From contig CP142461.1 of the NCBI GenBank assembly GCA_038049695.1, positions 25,737,001 to 25,801,000 on the forward strand: a stretch of 64,000 nucleotides of DNA, written 5' to 3'. Positions 9,339 to 21,933 of the stretch are shown here, one piece after another; positions within the stretch are counted from its first letter, which is position 1; the number at the start of each line of letters is the position of its first letter. This DNA comes from Cinnamomum chago. Its lineage: Eukaryota > Streptophyta > Magnoliopsida > Laurales > Lauraceae. A program made the position numbers and the translations under genes. The notes beneath the pieces are model-generated. The model saw only the letters and a list, made by a program, of their open reading frames with translations, was not told the DNA's origin and made no database searches.

Positions 9339-9662
9339 AGAAACACATACTAGAGTTAACAACTTCGTAAAGCTACATTGATTGAGTTTTCCTACAGAAG
9401 TTCCGTACGACGCTTCCGAAGTTCGACTTTTTAGCCTTTTCAGTCCCAAAATTCCCTGAAGTGTTTACCAAACCCAAGATTCACCCGAAAGCATTTTCAA
9501 ACTGAAAAGAATCTCGAAATAACCTACAAGGCGCAACTCAGCCCAGAATCATTTCAATTGGATTTCGGGGCGTAAAACTAGAGTACAACACTTGAAACCT
9601 TATTTTCTATTAAAGCTCGATCCTAGAGTTCTCTAAAAGGAGTATTTGCACCGAGGGTCGCA
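9339..9662 (+). repeat. Monomer type M2 (class B)
   Basis: Class B is marked by GATTGAGTTTTC, a TACAGAAGTTCCGTACGAC block and a tail with TTATTTTCTATTAAAGC. M2 is 324 bp because of an extra T in CTTTTTAGCC. It carries CCGAAAGCATTTTC, and its tail reads TTCTCTAAAAGG, so it lacks the XbaI site found in the tails of the other nine types. Confidence 0.9.
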
Positions 9663-9985
9663 TGAAACACATAGTATAGTCAACAATTTCGCATAGATAC
9701 ATTGATTGTGTTTTCGTGCAGAGGTTTCGTACAACGCGCTCGAAGTTCTAGTTTTAGCCGTTTCAATCGTAAAACTTCCTACAGTATTTCCCAAACCCAA
9801 GATTCACCCGAAACCCATTTCAAACCGAAAAGAATCTCGAAATAACCTATAATGCGCAACGCAGCCCAGAATCTCTTCAATTGGATTTCGAGGCGTAAGA
9901 CTAGAGTACGACACTTGAAACCCTTTTTTCTTTTAAAACTCGATCGCGGAGTTTTCTAGAAGGAGTATTTGGACTGAGGGTTGCA
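9663..9985 (+). repeat. Monomer type M3 (class A)
   Basis: Class A start and tail. It is told apart by CGCTCGAAGTTCTAG, TTCCTACAGTATTTCCC, CCTATAATGCGCAACGC and CTCGATCGCGG. 323 bp. Confidence 0.9.
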
Positions 9986-10309
9986 TGAAACACATAGTAG
10001 AGTCAAAAACTTCGTAAAGCTACATTGATTGAGTTTTCATACAGAAGTTCTGTACGATGCTTCCGAAGTTCGACTTTTAGCGTTTTCTAGAGGCAGAACT
10101 CCCTGAAGTGTTTACCAAACCCAAGATTCACCCGAAACCCGTTTCAAACCGAAATGAATCTCGAAATAACCTACAATGCGCAACTCAGACCACAATATTT
10201 TCAATAGGATTTCGAGGCGTAAGACTAGAGTACGGCACTTGAAACTTTATTTTCTATTAAAGCTCGATCCTTGATTTTTCTAGAAGGAGTATTTGCACCG
10301 AGGGTCGTA
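9986..10309 (+). repeat. Monomer type M4 (class B)
   Basis: Class B start and tail. It is told apart by GTTCTGTACGATGC, an extra internal XbaI site in GTTTTCTAGAGGCAG, and CAGACCACAAT with CAATAGG. 324 bp. Confidence 0.9.
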
Positions 10310-10631
10310 TGAAACATATAGTATAGTGAACAATTTCGCATAGATACATTGATTGTGTTTTCGTGCAGAGGTTTCGTACAACGCGCCCGAAGTTCGGGTT
10401 TTAGCCTTTTCAGACGTAAGACATCCTGAAGTGTTTACCAAACCCAAGATTCACATGAAACCCGTTTCAAACCGAAAAGAATCTCGAAATAACCTACAAT
10501 GCGCATCTCAGCCAGAATCTCTTTAATTGGATTTCGACGCGTAAGACTAGAGTACGACACTTGAAACCCTATTTCCTATTAAAGCCTGATCCTAGAGTTT
10601 TCTAGAAGGAGTATTTCCACCGAGGGTCGCA
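10310..10631 (+). repeat. Monomer type M5 (A/B chimera)
   Basis: It opens as class A (GTGTTTTCGTGCAGAG, then GCGCATCTCAG and CTCTTC) but ends as class B (CCTATTTCCTATTAAAGCC). The switch lies around CAATTGGATTTCGA, near 10528 to 10541. It is followed directly by another class A monomer. 322 bp, with CAGCCAGAATC one C short of other types. Confidence 0.85.
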
Positions 10632-10953
10632 TGAAACACATAGTAGAGTCAACAGTTTCGCATATTACATTGATTGTGTTTTCGTGCAAAGGTTTCGTAC
10701 AACGCGCCTGAAGTTCGGGTTTTAGCGTTTTCAGACGTAAAACTTCATGAAGTGTTTACCAAACCCAAGATTCACCCGACACCAGTTTCAAACCGAAAAG
10801 AATCTCGAAATAACCTACAGTGCGCATCTCAGCCCAGAATCTCTTCAATTGGATTTCGAGGCGTAAGACTAGAGTACGACACTTGAAACCCTTTTTGCTT
10901 TTAAAAATGGATCCCGTAGTTTTCTAGAAGGAGTATTTGGACCAAGAGTCGCA
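10632..10953 (+). repeat. Monomer type M6 (class A)
   Basis: Class A with GTGCAAAGG, CGCGCCTGAAG, CTTCATGAAG and CGACACCAG. It is 322 bp in the first two units (CATATTACATT) and 323 bp in the others (CATATATACATT). This single base explains the 3229 and 3230 unit lengths. Confidence 0.9.
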
Positions 10954-11276
10954 TGAAACACATTGTAGAGTCAACAACTTCGTAAAGCTACATTCTTTGA
11001 GTTTTCATACAAACGTTCCGTATGACGCATCCGAAGTTCGACTTTTAGCCTTTTCAGTCACAGAACTCCCCGAAGTGTTTACAAAACCCAAGATTCACCC
11101 GAAACCCGTTTTAAAACGAAACGAATCTCGAAATAACCTACAATGCGCAACTCAGCCCCGAATCCTTTCAATTGGATTTCGAGGCGTAAGACTAGAGTAC
11201 GACACTTGAAACCTTATTTTATATTAAAGCTCAATCCTAGAGTTTTCTAGAAGGAGTTTTTGCACCGAGGGTTGCG
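10954..11276 (+). repeat. Monomer type M7 (class B)
   Basis: Class B with ATTCTTTGAGTTTTC, CAAACGTTCCGTATGACGC, GTTTTAAAACGAAA and a tail TTATATTAAAGCTC. The longest short frame of the array (90 to 96 codons) begins in the previous tail and crosses into it. No coding role is assigned. Confidence 0.9.
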
Positions 11277-11598
11277 TGAAACACTTATTATAGTCAACAA
11301 TTTCGCATAGATACATTGATTGTGTTTTCAGGCAAAGGTTTCGTACAACGCGCCCGAAGTTCGGGTTTAGCCTTTTCAGACGTAAAACTTCCTGAAGTGT
11401 TTACCAAACCCAAGATTCACATGTAACCCGTTTCAAACCGAAAAGAATCTCGAAATAACCTACAATGCGCAACTCAGTCCAGAATCCTTTCAATTGGATT
11501 TCGAGGCGTAAGACTAGAGTACGACACTTGAAATCTTATTTCCTATTAACGCCCGATCCTAGAGTTTTCTAGAAGGAGTATTTTTACCGAGGGTCGTA
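11277..11598 (+). repeat. Monomer type M8 (A/B chimera)
   Basis: It opens as class A (GTGTTTTCAGGCAAAGG, CCCGAAGTTCGGG) and ends as class B (GCGCAACTCAG, TTATTTCCTATTAACGCCC). The switch lies in or near GTGTTTACCAAACCCAAG. It is marked by CACATGTAACCC and by GGGTTTAGCC, one T short, giving 322 bp. Confidence 0.85.
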
Positions 11599-11921
11599 TG
11601 AAACACATAGTATAGTCAACAATTTCGCTTAGATACAATGATTGTGTTTTCGTGCAGAGGTTTCGTACAACGCGCCCGAAGTTCGGGTTTTAGCCTTTTT
11701 ACACGTAAAACTTCCTAAAGCGTTTACCAAACCCAAGATTCACCCGAAACCCGTTTCCAACCGAAAAGAATGTCGAAATAACCTACAGTGCGCATCCCAG
11801 CCCAGAATCTCTTCAATTGGATTTCAAGGCGTAAGACTAGACTACGACACTTAAAACCCTTTTTTCTTTTAAAACTCGATCCCGGAGTTTTCTAGAAGGA
11901 GTATTTGGACCGAGAGTCGCT
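11599..11921 (+). repeat. Monomer type M9 (class A)
   Basis: Class A with TTTTTACACGTAAAAC, CTAAAGCGTTTACC, GAATGTCG, GCGCATCCCAG and GACACTTAAAACC. By hand count one monomer holds about 21 CpG dinucleotides. 323 bp. Confidence 0.9.
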
Positions 11922-12244
11922 TGAAACACATAGTTGAGTCAACAACTTCGTAAAGCTCCATTGATTGAGTTTTTGTACAGAAGTTCCGTACGACTCTTCC
12001 GAAGTTCGACCTTTAGCCTTTTTAGTCGCAGAACTCCCTGAAGTGTTTACCAAACCCAAGATTCACCCGAAACCCGTTTCAAACCGAAAAGAATGCCGAA
12101 ATAACCTACAATGCGCAACTCAGCCCAGAATCCTTTCAATTGGATTTCGAGGCGTAAGACTAGAGAACGACACTTGAATCCTTATTTTCTATTAAAGCTC
12201 GATCCTGGAGTTTTCTAGATGGAGTATTTGCACCGAGAGTCGAA
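11922..12244 (+). repeat. Monomer type M10 (class B)
   Basis: Class B with AAAGCTCCATTG, CGACTCTTCCG, TTTTTAGTCGCAG, GAATGCCG and CTAGAGAACGAC. Its tail reads TTCTAGATGG in most units. 323 bp. It closes the higher-order repeat. Confidence 0.9.
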
Positions 12245-15200
12245 TGAAACACATAGTATAGTCAACAATTTAACATAATTACATTGATTGTGTTTTCGTG
12301 CAGAGGTTTCGTACAACTCGCTCGAAGTTCGGGTTTTAGCCTTTTCAGACGTAAAACTTCCTGAAGTGTTTACCAAACCCAAGATTCACCCGAAACCCGT
12401 TTCAAACCGAAAAGAATATCGAATTAACCAACAATGCGCATCTCAGCCCAGAATCTTTTCAATTGGATTTCGAGACGTAAGACTAGAGTACGACACTTGA
12501 AACCCTTTTTTCTTTTAAAACTCGATCCCGGAGTTTTCTAGAAGAGGTATTTGGACCGAGAGTCGCAAGAAACACATACTAGAGTTAACAACTTCGTAAA
12601 GCTACATTGATTGAGTTTTCCTACAGAAGTTCCGTACGACGCTTCCGAAGTTCGACTTTTTAGCCTTTTCAGTCCCAAAATTCCCTGAAGTGTTTACCAA
12701 ACCCAAGATTCACCCGAAAGCATTTTCAAACTGAAAAGAATCTCGAAATAACCTACAAGGCGCAACTCAGCCCAGAATCATTTCAATTGGATTTCGGGGC
12801 GTAAAACTAGAGTACAACACTTGAAACCTTATTTTCTATTAAAGCTCGATCCTAGAGTTCTCTAAAAGGAGTATTTGCACCGAGGGTCGCATGAAACACA
12901 TAGTATAGTCAACAATTTCGCATAGATACATTGATTGTTTTTTCGTGCAGAGGTTTCGTACAACGCGCTCGAAGTTCTAGTTTTAGCCGTTTCAATCGTA
13001 AAACTTCCTACAGTATTTCCCAAACCCAAGATTCACCCGAAACCCATTTCAAACCGAAAAGAATCTCGAAATAACCTATAATGCGCAACGCAGCCCAGAA
13101 TCTCTTCAATTGGATTTCGAGGCGTAAGACTAGAGTACGACACTTGAAACCCTTTTTTCTTTTAAAACTCGATCGCGGAGTTTTCTAGAAGGAGTATTTG
13201 GACTGAGGGTCGCATGAAACACATAGTAGAGTCAAAAACTTCGTAAAGCTACATTGATTGAGTTTTCATACAGAAGTTCTGTACGATGCTTCCGAAGTTC
13301 GACTTTTAGCGTTTTCTAGAGGCAGAACTCCCTGAAGTGTTTACCAAACCCAAGATTCACCCGAAACCCGTTTCAAACCGAAATGAATCTCGAAATAACC
13401 TACAATGCGCAACTCAGACCACAATATTTTCAATAGGATTTCGAGGCGTAAGACTAGAGTACGGCACTTGAAACTTTATTTTCTATTAAAGCTCGATCCT
13501 TGATTTTTCTAGAAGGAGTATTTGCACCGAGGGTCGTATGAAACATATAGTATAGTGAACAATTTCGCATAGATACATTGATTGTGTTTTCGTGCAGAGG
13601 TTTCGTACAACGCGCCCGAAGTTCGGGTTTTAGCCTTTTCAGACGTAAGAGATCCTGAAGTGTTTACCAAACCCAAGATTCACATGAAACCCGTTTCAAA
13701 CCGAAAAGAATCTCGAAATAACCTACAATGCGCATCTCAGCCAGAATCTCTTCAATTGGATTTCGACGCGTAAGACTAGAGTACGACACTTGAAACCCTA
13801 TTTCCTATTAAAGCCTGATCCTAGAGTTTTCTAGAAGGAGTATTTCCACCGAGGGTCGCATGAAACACATAGTAGAGTCAACAGTTTCGCATATTACATT
13901 GATTGTGTTTTCGTGCAAAGGTTTCGTACAACGCGCCTGAAGTTCGGGTTTTAGCGTTTTCAGACGTAAAACTTCATGAAGTGTTTACCAAACCCAAGAT
14001 TCACCCGACACCAGTTTCAAACCGAAAAGAATCTCGAAATAACCTACAGTGCGCATCTCAGCCCAGAATCTCTTCAATTGGATTTCGAGGCGTAAGACTA
14101 GAGTACGACACTTGAAACCCTTTTTGCTTTTAAAAATGGATCCCGTAGTTTTCTAGAAGGAGTATTTGGACCAAGAGTCGCATGAAACACATTGTAGAGT
14201 CAACAACTTCGTAAAGCTACATTCTTTGAGTTTTCATACAAACGTTCCGTATGACGCATCCGAAGTTCGACTTTTAGCCTTTTCAGTCACAGAACTCCCC
14301 GAAGTGTTTACAAAACCCAAGATTCACCCGAAACCCGTTTTAAAACGAAACGAATCTCGAAATAACCTACAATGCGCAACTCAGCCCCGAATCCTTTCAA
14401 TTGGATTTCGAGGCGTAAGACTAGAGTACGACACTTGAAACCTTATTTTATATTAAAGCTCAATCCTAGAGTTTTCTAGAAGGAGTTTTTGCACCGAGGG
14501 TTGCGTGAAACACTTATTATAGTCAACAATTTCGCATAGATACATTGATTGTGTTTTCAGGCAAAGGTTTCGTACAACGCGCCCGAAGTTCGGGTTTAGC
14601 CTTTTCAGACGTAAAACTTCCTGAAGTGTTTACCAAACCCAAGATTCACATGTAACCCGTTTCAAACCGAAAAGAATCTCGAAATAACCTACAATGCGCA
14701 ACTCAGTCCAGAATCCTTTCAATTGGATTTCGAGGCGTAAGACTAGAGTACGACACTTGAAATCTTATTTCCTATTAACGCCCGATCCTAGAGTTTTCTA
14801 GAAGGAGTATTTTTACCGAGGGTCGTATGAAACACATAGTATAGTCAACAATTTCGCTTAGATACAATGATTGTGTTTTCGTGCAGAGGTTTCGTACAAC
14901 GCGCCCGAAGTTCGGGTTTTAGCCTTTTTACACGTAAAACTTCCTAAAGCGTTTACCAAACCCAAGATTCACCCGAAACCCGTTTCCAACCGAAAAGAAT
15001 GTCGAAATAACCTACAGTGCGCATCCCAGCCCAGAATCTCTTCAATTGGATTTCAAGGCGTAAGACTAGACTACGACACTTAAAACCCTTTTTTCTTTTA
15101 AAACTCGATCCCGGAGTTTTCTAGAAGGAGTATTTGGACCGAGAGTCGCTTGAAACACATAGTTGAGTCAACAACTTCGTAAAGCTCCATTGATTGAGTT

Positions 15201-15473
15201 TTCGTACAGAAGTTCCGTACGACTCTTCCGAAGTTCGACCTTTAGCCTTTTTAGTCGCAGAACTCCCTGAAGTGTTTACCAAACCCAAGATTCACCCGAA
15301 ACCCGTTTCAAACCGAAAAGAATGCCGAAATAACCTACAATGCGCAACTCAGCCCAGAATCCTTTCAATTGGATTTCGAGGCGTAAGACTAGAGAACGAC
15401 ACTTGAATCCTTATTTTCTATTAAAGCTCGATCCTGGAGTTTTCTAGATGGAGTATTTGCACCGAGAGTCGAA
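12245..15473 (+). repeat. HOR unit 2, 3229 bp
   Basis: Closest relative of unit 1. Private variants are GATTGTTTTTTCG in M3 (near 12935) and GTAAGAGATCC in M5 (near 13648). Confidence 0.93.
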
Positions 15474-18400
15474 TGAAACACATAGTATAGTCAACAATTT
15501 AACATAATTACATTGATTGTGTTTTCGTGCAGAGGTTTCGTACAACTCGCTCGAAGTTCGGGTTTTAGCCTTTTCAGACGTAAAAGTTCCTGAAGTGTTT
15601 ACCAAACCCAAGATTCACCCGAAACCCGTTTCAAACCGAAAAGAATATCGAATTAACCAACAATGCGCATCTCAGCCCAGAATCTTTTCAATTGGATTTC
15701 GAGACGTAAGACTAGACTACGACACTTGAAACCCTTTTTTCTTTTAAAACTCGATCCCGGAGTTTTCTAGAAGAGGTATTTGGACCGAGAGTCGCAAGAA
15801 ACACATACTAGAGTTAACAACTTCGTAAAGCTACATTGATTGAGTTTTCCTACAGAAGTTCCGTACGACGCTTCCGAAGTTCGACTTTTTAGCCTTTTCA
15901 GTCCCAAAATTCCCTGAAGTGTTTACCAAACCCAAGATTCACCCGAAAGCATTTTCAAACTGAAAAGAATCTCGAAATAACCTACAAGGCGCAACTCAGC
16001 CCAGAATCATTTCAATTGGATTTCGGGGCGTAAAACTAGAGTACAACACTTGAAACCTTATTTTCTATTAAAGCTCGATCCTAGAGTTCTCTAAAAGGAG
16101 TATTTGCACCGAGGGTCGCATGAAACACATAGTATAGTCAACAATTTCGCTTAGATACATTGATTGTGTTTTCGTGCAGAGGTTTCGTACAACGCGCTCG
16201 AAGTTCTAGTTTTAGCCGTTTCAATCGTAAAACTTCCTACAGTATTTCCCAAACCCAAGATTCACCCGAAACCCATTTCAAACCGAAAAGAATCTCGAAA
16301 TAACCTATAATGCGCAACGCAGCCCAGAATCTCTTCAATTGGATTTCGAGGCGTAAGACTAGAGTACGACACTTGAAACCCTTTTTTCTTTTAAAACTCG
16401 ATCGCGGAGTTTTCTAGAAGGAGTATTTGGACTGAGGGTCGCATGAAACACATAGTAGAGTCAAAAACTTCGTAAAGCTACATTGATTGAGTTTTCATAC
16501 AGAAGTTCTGTACGATGCTTCCGAAGTTCGACTTTTAGCGTTTTCTAGAGGCAGAACTCCCTGAAGTGTTTACCAAACCCAAGATTCACCCGAAACCCGT
16601 TTCAAACCGAAATGAATCTCGAAATAACCTACAATGCGCAACTCAGACCACAATCCTTTCAATAGGATTTCGAGGCGTAAGACTAGAGTACGACACTTGA
16701 AACTTTATTTTCTATTAAAGCTCGATCCATGAGTTTTCTAGAAGGAGTATTTGCACCGAGGGTCGTATGAAACATATAGTATAGTGAACAATTTCGCATA
16801 GATACATTGATTGTGTTTTCGTGCAGAGGTTTCGTACAACGCGCCCGAAGTTCGGGTTTTAGCCTTTTCAGACGTAAGACATCCTGAAGTGTTTACCAAA
16901 CCCAAGATTCACATGAAACCCGTTTCAAACCGAAAAGAATCTCGAAATAACCTACAATGCGCATCTCAGCCAGAATCTCTTCAATTGGATTTCGACGCGT
17001 AAGACTAGAGTACGACACTTGAAACCCTATTTCCTATTAAAGCCTGATCCTAGAGTTTTCTAGAAGGAGTATTTCCACCGAGGGTCGCATGAAACACATA
17101 GTAGAGTCAACAGTTTCGCATATATACATTGATTGTGTTTTCGTGCAAAGGTTTCGTACAACGCGCCTGAAGTTCGGGTTTTAGCGTTTTCAGACGTAAA
17201 ACTTCATGAAGTGTTTACCAAACCCAAGATTCACCCGACACCAGTTTCAAACCGAAAAGAATCTCGAAATAACCTACAGTGCGCATCTCAGCCCAGAATC
17301 TCTTCAATTGGATTTCGAGGCGTAAGACTAGAGTACGACACTTGAAACCCTTTTTTCTTTTAAAAATGGATCCCGTAGTTTTCTAGAAGGAGTATTTGGA
17401 CCAAGAGTCGCATGAAACACATTGTAGAGTCAACAACTTCGTAAAGCTACATTCTTTGAGTTTTCATACAAACGTTCCGTATGACGCATCCGAAGTTCGA
17501 CTTTTAGCCTTTTCAGTCACAGAACTCCCTGAAGTGTTTACAAAACCCAAGATTCACCCGAAACCCGTTTTAAAACGAAACGAATCTCGAAATAACCTAC
17601 AATGCGCAACTCAGCCCCGAATCCTTTCAATTGGATTTCGAGGCGTAAGACTAGAGTACGACACTTGAAACCTTATTTTATATTAAAGCTCAATCCTAGA
17701 GTTTTCTAGAAGGAGTTTTTGCACCGAGGGTTGCGTGAAACACTTATTATAGTCAACAATTTCGCATAGATACATTGATTGTGTTTTCAGGCAAAGGTTT
17801 CGTACAACGCGCCCGAAGTTCGGGTTTAGCCTTTTCAGACGTAAAACTTCCTGAAGTGTTTACCAAACCCAAGATTCACATGTAACCCGTTTCAAACCGA
17901 AAAGAATCTCGAAATAACCTACAATGCGCAACTCAGTCCAGAATCCTTTCAATTGGATTTCGAGGCGTAAGACTAGAGTACGACACTTGAAATCTTATTT
18001 CCTATTAACGCCCGATCCTAGAGTTTTCTAGAAGGAGTATTTTTACCGAGGGTCGTATGAAACACATAGTATAGTCAACAATTTCGCTTAGATACAATGA
18101 TTGTGTTTTCGTGCAGAGGTTTCGTACAACGCGCCCGAAGTTCGGGTTTTAGCCTTTTTACACGTAAAACTTCCTAAAGCGTTTACCAAACCCAAGATTC
18201 ACCCGAAACCCGTTTCCAACCGAAAAGAATGTCGAAATAACCTACAGTGCGCATCCCAGCCCAGAATCTCTTCAATTGGATTTCAAGGCGTAAGACTAGA
18301 CTACGACACTTAAAACCCTTTTTTCTTTTAAAACTCGATCCCGGAGTTTTCTAGAAGGAGTATTTGGACCGAGAGTCGCTTGAAACACATAGTTGAGTCA

Positions 18401-18703
18401 ACAACTTCGTAAAGCTCCATTGATTGAGTTTTCGTACAGAAGTTCCGTACGACTCTTCCGAAGTTCGACCTTTAGCCTTTTTAGTCGCAGAACTCCCTGA
18501 AGTGTTTACCAAACCCAAGATTCACCCGAAACCCGTTTCAAACCGAAAAGAATGCCGAAATAACCTACAATGCGCAACTCAGCCCAGAATCCTTTCAATT
18601 GGATTTCGAGGCGTAAGACTAGAGAACGACACTTGAATCCTTATTTTCTATTAAAGCTCGATCCTGGAGTTTTCTAGATGGAGTATTTGCACCGAGAGTC
18701 GAA
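15474..18703 (+). repeat. HOR unit 3, 3230 bp
   Basis: First unit with the longer M6. The M4 tail reads CCATGAG and the M6 tail TTTTTTCTTTT. M1 carries TAAAAGTTCC, otherwise seen only in unit 6. Confidence 0.93.
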
Positions 18704-21700
18704 TGAAACACATAATATAGTCAACAATTTAACATAATTACATTGATTGTGTTTTCGTGCAGAGGTTTCGTACAACTCGCTCGAAGTTCGGGTTTTAGCC
18801 TTTTCAGACGTAAAACTTCCTGAAGTGTTTACCAAACCCAAGATTCACCCGAAACCCGTTTCAAACCGAAAAGAATATCGAATTAACCAACAATGCGCAT
18901 CTCAGCCCAGAATCTTTTCAATTGGATTTCGAGACGTAAGACTAGACTACGACACTTGAAACCCTTTTTTCTTTTAAAACTCGATCCCGGAGTTTTCTAG
19001 AAGAGGTATTTGGACCGAGAGTCGCAAGAAACACATACTAGAGTTAACAACTTCGTAAAGCTACATTGATTGAGTTTTCCTACAGAAGTTCCGTACGACG
19101 CTTCCGAAGTTCGACTTTTTAGCCTTTTCAGTCCCAAAATTCCCTGAAGTGTTTACCAAACCCAAGATTCACCCGAAAGCATTTTCAAACTGAAAAGAAT
19201 CTCGAAATAACCTACAAGGCGCAACTCAGCCCAGAATCATTTCAATTGGATTTCGGGGCGTAAAACTAGAGTACAACACTTGAAACCTTATTTTCTATTA
19301 AAGCTCGATCCTAGAGTTCTCTAAAAGGAGTATTTGCACCGAGGGTCGCATGAAACACATAGTATAGTCAACAATTTCGCATAGATACATTGATTGTGTT
19401 TTCGTGCAGAGGTTTCGTACAACGCGCTCGAAGTTCTAGTTTTAGCCGTTTCAATCGTAAAACTTCCTACAGTATTTCCCAAACCCAAGATTCACCCGAA
19501 ACCCATTTCAAACCGAAAAGAATCTCGAAATAACCTATAATGCGCAACGCAGCCCAGAATCTCTTCAATTGGATTTCGAGGCGTAAGACTAGAGTACGAC
19601 ACTTGAAACCCTTTTTTCTTTTAAAACTCGATCGCGGAGTTTTCTAGAAGGAGTATTTGGACTGAGGGTCGCATGAAACACATAGTAGAGTCAAAAACTT
19701 CGTAAAGCTACATTGATTGAGTTTTCATACAGAAGTTCTGTACGATGCTTCCGAAGTTCGACTTTTAGCGTTTTCTAGAGGCAGAACTCCCTGAAGTGTT
19801 TACCAAACCCAAGATTCACCCGAAACCCGTTTCAAACCGAAATGAATCTCGAAATAACCTACAATGCGCAACTCAGACCACAATCCTTTCAATAGGATTT
19901 CGAGGCGTAAGACTAGAGTACGGCACTTGAAACTTTATTTTCTATTAAAGCTCGATCCATGAGTTTTCTAGAAGGAGTATTTGCACCGAGGGTCGTATGA
20001 AACATATAGTACAGTGAACAATTTCGCATAGATACATTGATTGTGTTTTCGTGCAGAGGTTTCGTACAACGCGCCCGAAGTTCGGGTTTTAGCCTTTTCA
20101 GACGTAAGACATCCTGAAGTGTTTACCAAACCCAAGATTCACATGAAACCCGTTTCAAACCGAAAAGAATCTCGAACTAACCTACAATGCGCATCTCAGC
20201 CAGAATCTCTTCAATTGGATTTCGACGCGTAAGACTAGAGTACGACACTTGAAACCCTATTTCCTATTAAAGCCTGATCCTAGAGTTTTCTAGAAGGAGT
20301 ATTTCCACCGAGGGTCGCATGAAACACATAGTAGAGTCAACAGTTTCGCTTATATACATTGATTGTGTTTTCGTGCAAAGGTTTCGTACAACGCGCCTGA
20401 AGTTCGGGTTTTAGCGTTTTCAGACGTAAAACTTCATGAAGTGTTTACCAAACCCAAGATTCACCCGACACCAGTTTCAAACCGAAAAGAATCTCGAAAT
20501 AACCTACAGTGCGCATCTCAGCCCAGAATCTCTTCAATTGGATTTCGAGGCGTAAGACTAGAGTACGACACTTGAAACCCTTTTTTCTTTTAAAAATGGA
20601 TCCCGTAGTTTTCTAGAAGGAGTATTTGGACCAAGAGTCGCATGAAACACATTGTAGAGTCAACAACTTCGTAAAGCTACATTCTTTGAGTTTTCATACA
20701 AACGTTCCGTATGACGCATCCGAAGTTCGACTTTTAGCCTTTTCAGTCACAGAACTCCCTGAAGTGTTTACAAAACCCAAGATTCACCCGAAACCCGTTT
20801 TAAAACGAAACGAATCTCGAAATAACCTACAATGCGCAACTCAGCCCCGAATCCTTTCAATTGGATTTCGAGGCGTAAGACTAGAGTACGACACTTGAAA
20901 CCTTATTTTATATTAAAGCTCAATCCTAGAGTTTTCTAGAAGGAGTTTTTGCACCGAGGGTTGCGTGAAACACTTATTATAGTCAACAATTTCGCATAGA
21001 TACATTGATTGTGTTTTCAGGCAAAGGTTTCGTACAACGCGCCCGAAGTTCGGGTTTAGCCTTTTCAGACGTAAAACTTCCTGAAGTGTTTACCAAACCC
21101 AAGATTCACATGTAACCCGTTTCAAACCGAAAAGAATCTCGAAATAACCTACAATGCGCAACTCAGTCCAGAATCCTTTCAATTGGATTTCGAGGCGTAA
21201 GACTAGAGTACGACACTTGAAATCTTATTTCCTATTAACGCCCGATCCTAGAGTTTTCTAGAAGGAGTATTTTTACCGAGGGTCGTATGAAACACATAGT
21301 ATAGTCAACAATTTCGCTTAGATACAATGATTGTGTTTTCGTGCAGAGGTTTCGTACAACGCGCCCGAAGTTCGGGTTTTAGCCTTTTTACACGTAAAAC
21401 TTCCTAAAGCGTTTACCAAACCCAAGATTCACCCGAAACCCGTTTCCAACCGAAAAGAATGTCGAAATAACCTACAGTGCGCATCCCAGCCCAGAATCTC
21501 TTCAATTGGATTTCAAGGCGTAAGACTAGACTACGACACTTAAAACCCTTTTTTCTTTTAAAACTCGATCCCGGAGTTTTCTAGAAGGAGTATTTGGACC
21601 GAGAGTCGCTTGAAACACATAGTTGAGTCAACAACTTCGTAAAGCTCCATTGATTGAGTTTTCGTACAGAAGTTCCGTACGACTCTTCCGAAGTTCGACC

Positions 21701-21933
21701 TTTAGCCTTTTTAGTCGCAGAACTCCCTGAAGTGTTTACCAAACCCAAGATTCACCCGAAACCCGTTTCAAACCGAAAAGAATGCCGAAATAACCTACAA
21801 TGCGCAACTCAGCCCAGAATCCTTTCAATTGGATTTCGAGGCGTAAGACTAGAGAACGACACTTGAATCCTTATTTTCTATTAAAGCTCGATCCTGGAGT
21901 TTTCTAGATGGAGTATTTGCACCGAGAGTTGAA
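18704..21933 (+). repeat. HOR unit 4, 3230 bp
   Basis: Close to unit 3. M6 carries TTTCGCTTATATAC (near 20347), shared with unit 6. Private variants are AGTACAGTG and CGAACTAACC in M5. Confidence 0.93.

Larger units (their letters stand above)
9016..12244 (+). repeat. HOR unit 1 (M1 to M10), 3229 bp
   Basis: Complete unit beginning exactly at the retrotransposon end. It shares with unit 2 the short M6, TTGATTTTT in the M4 tail and TTTTTGCTTTT in the M6 tail. Private variants include GTTTTTGTACAG in M10 and CTCTTTAATTGG in M5. Confidence 0.93.
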
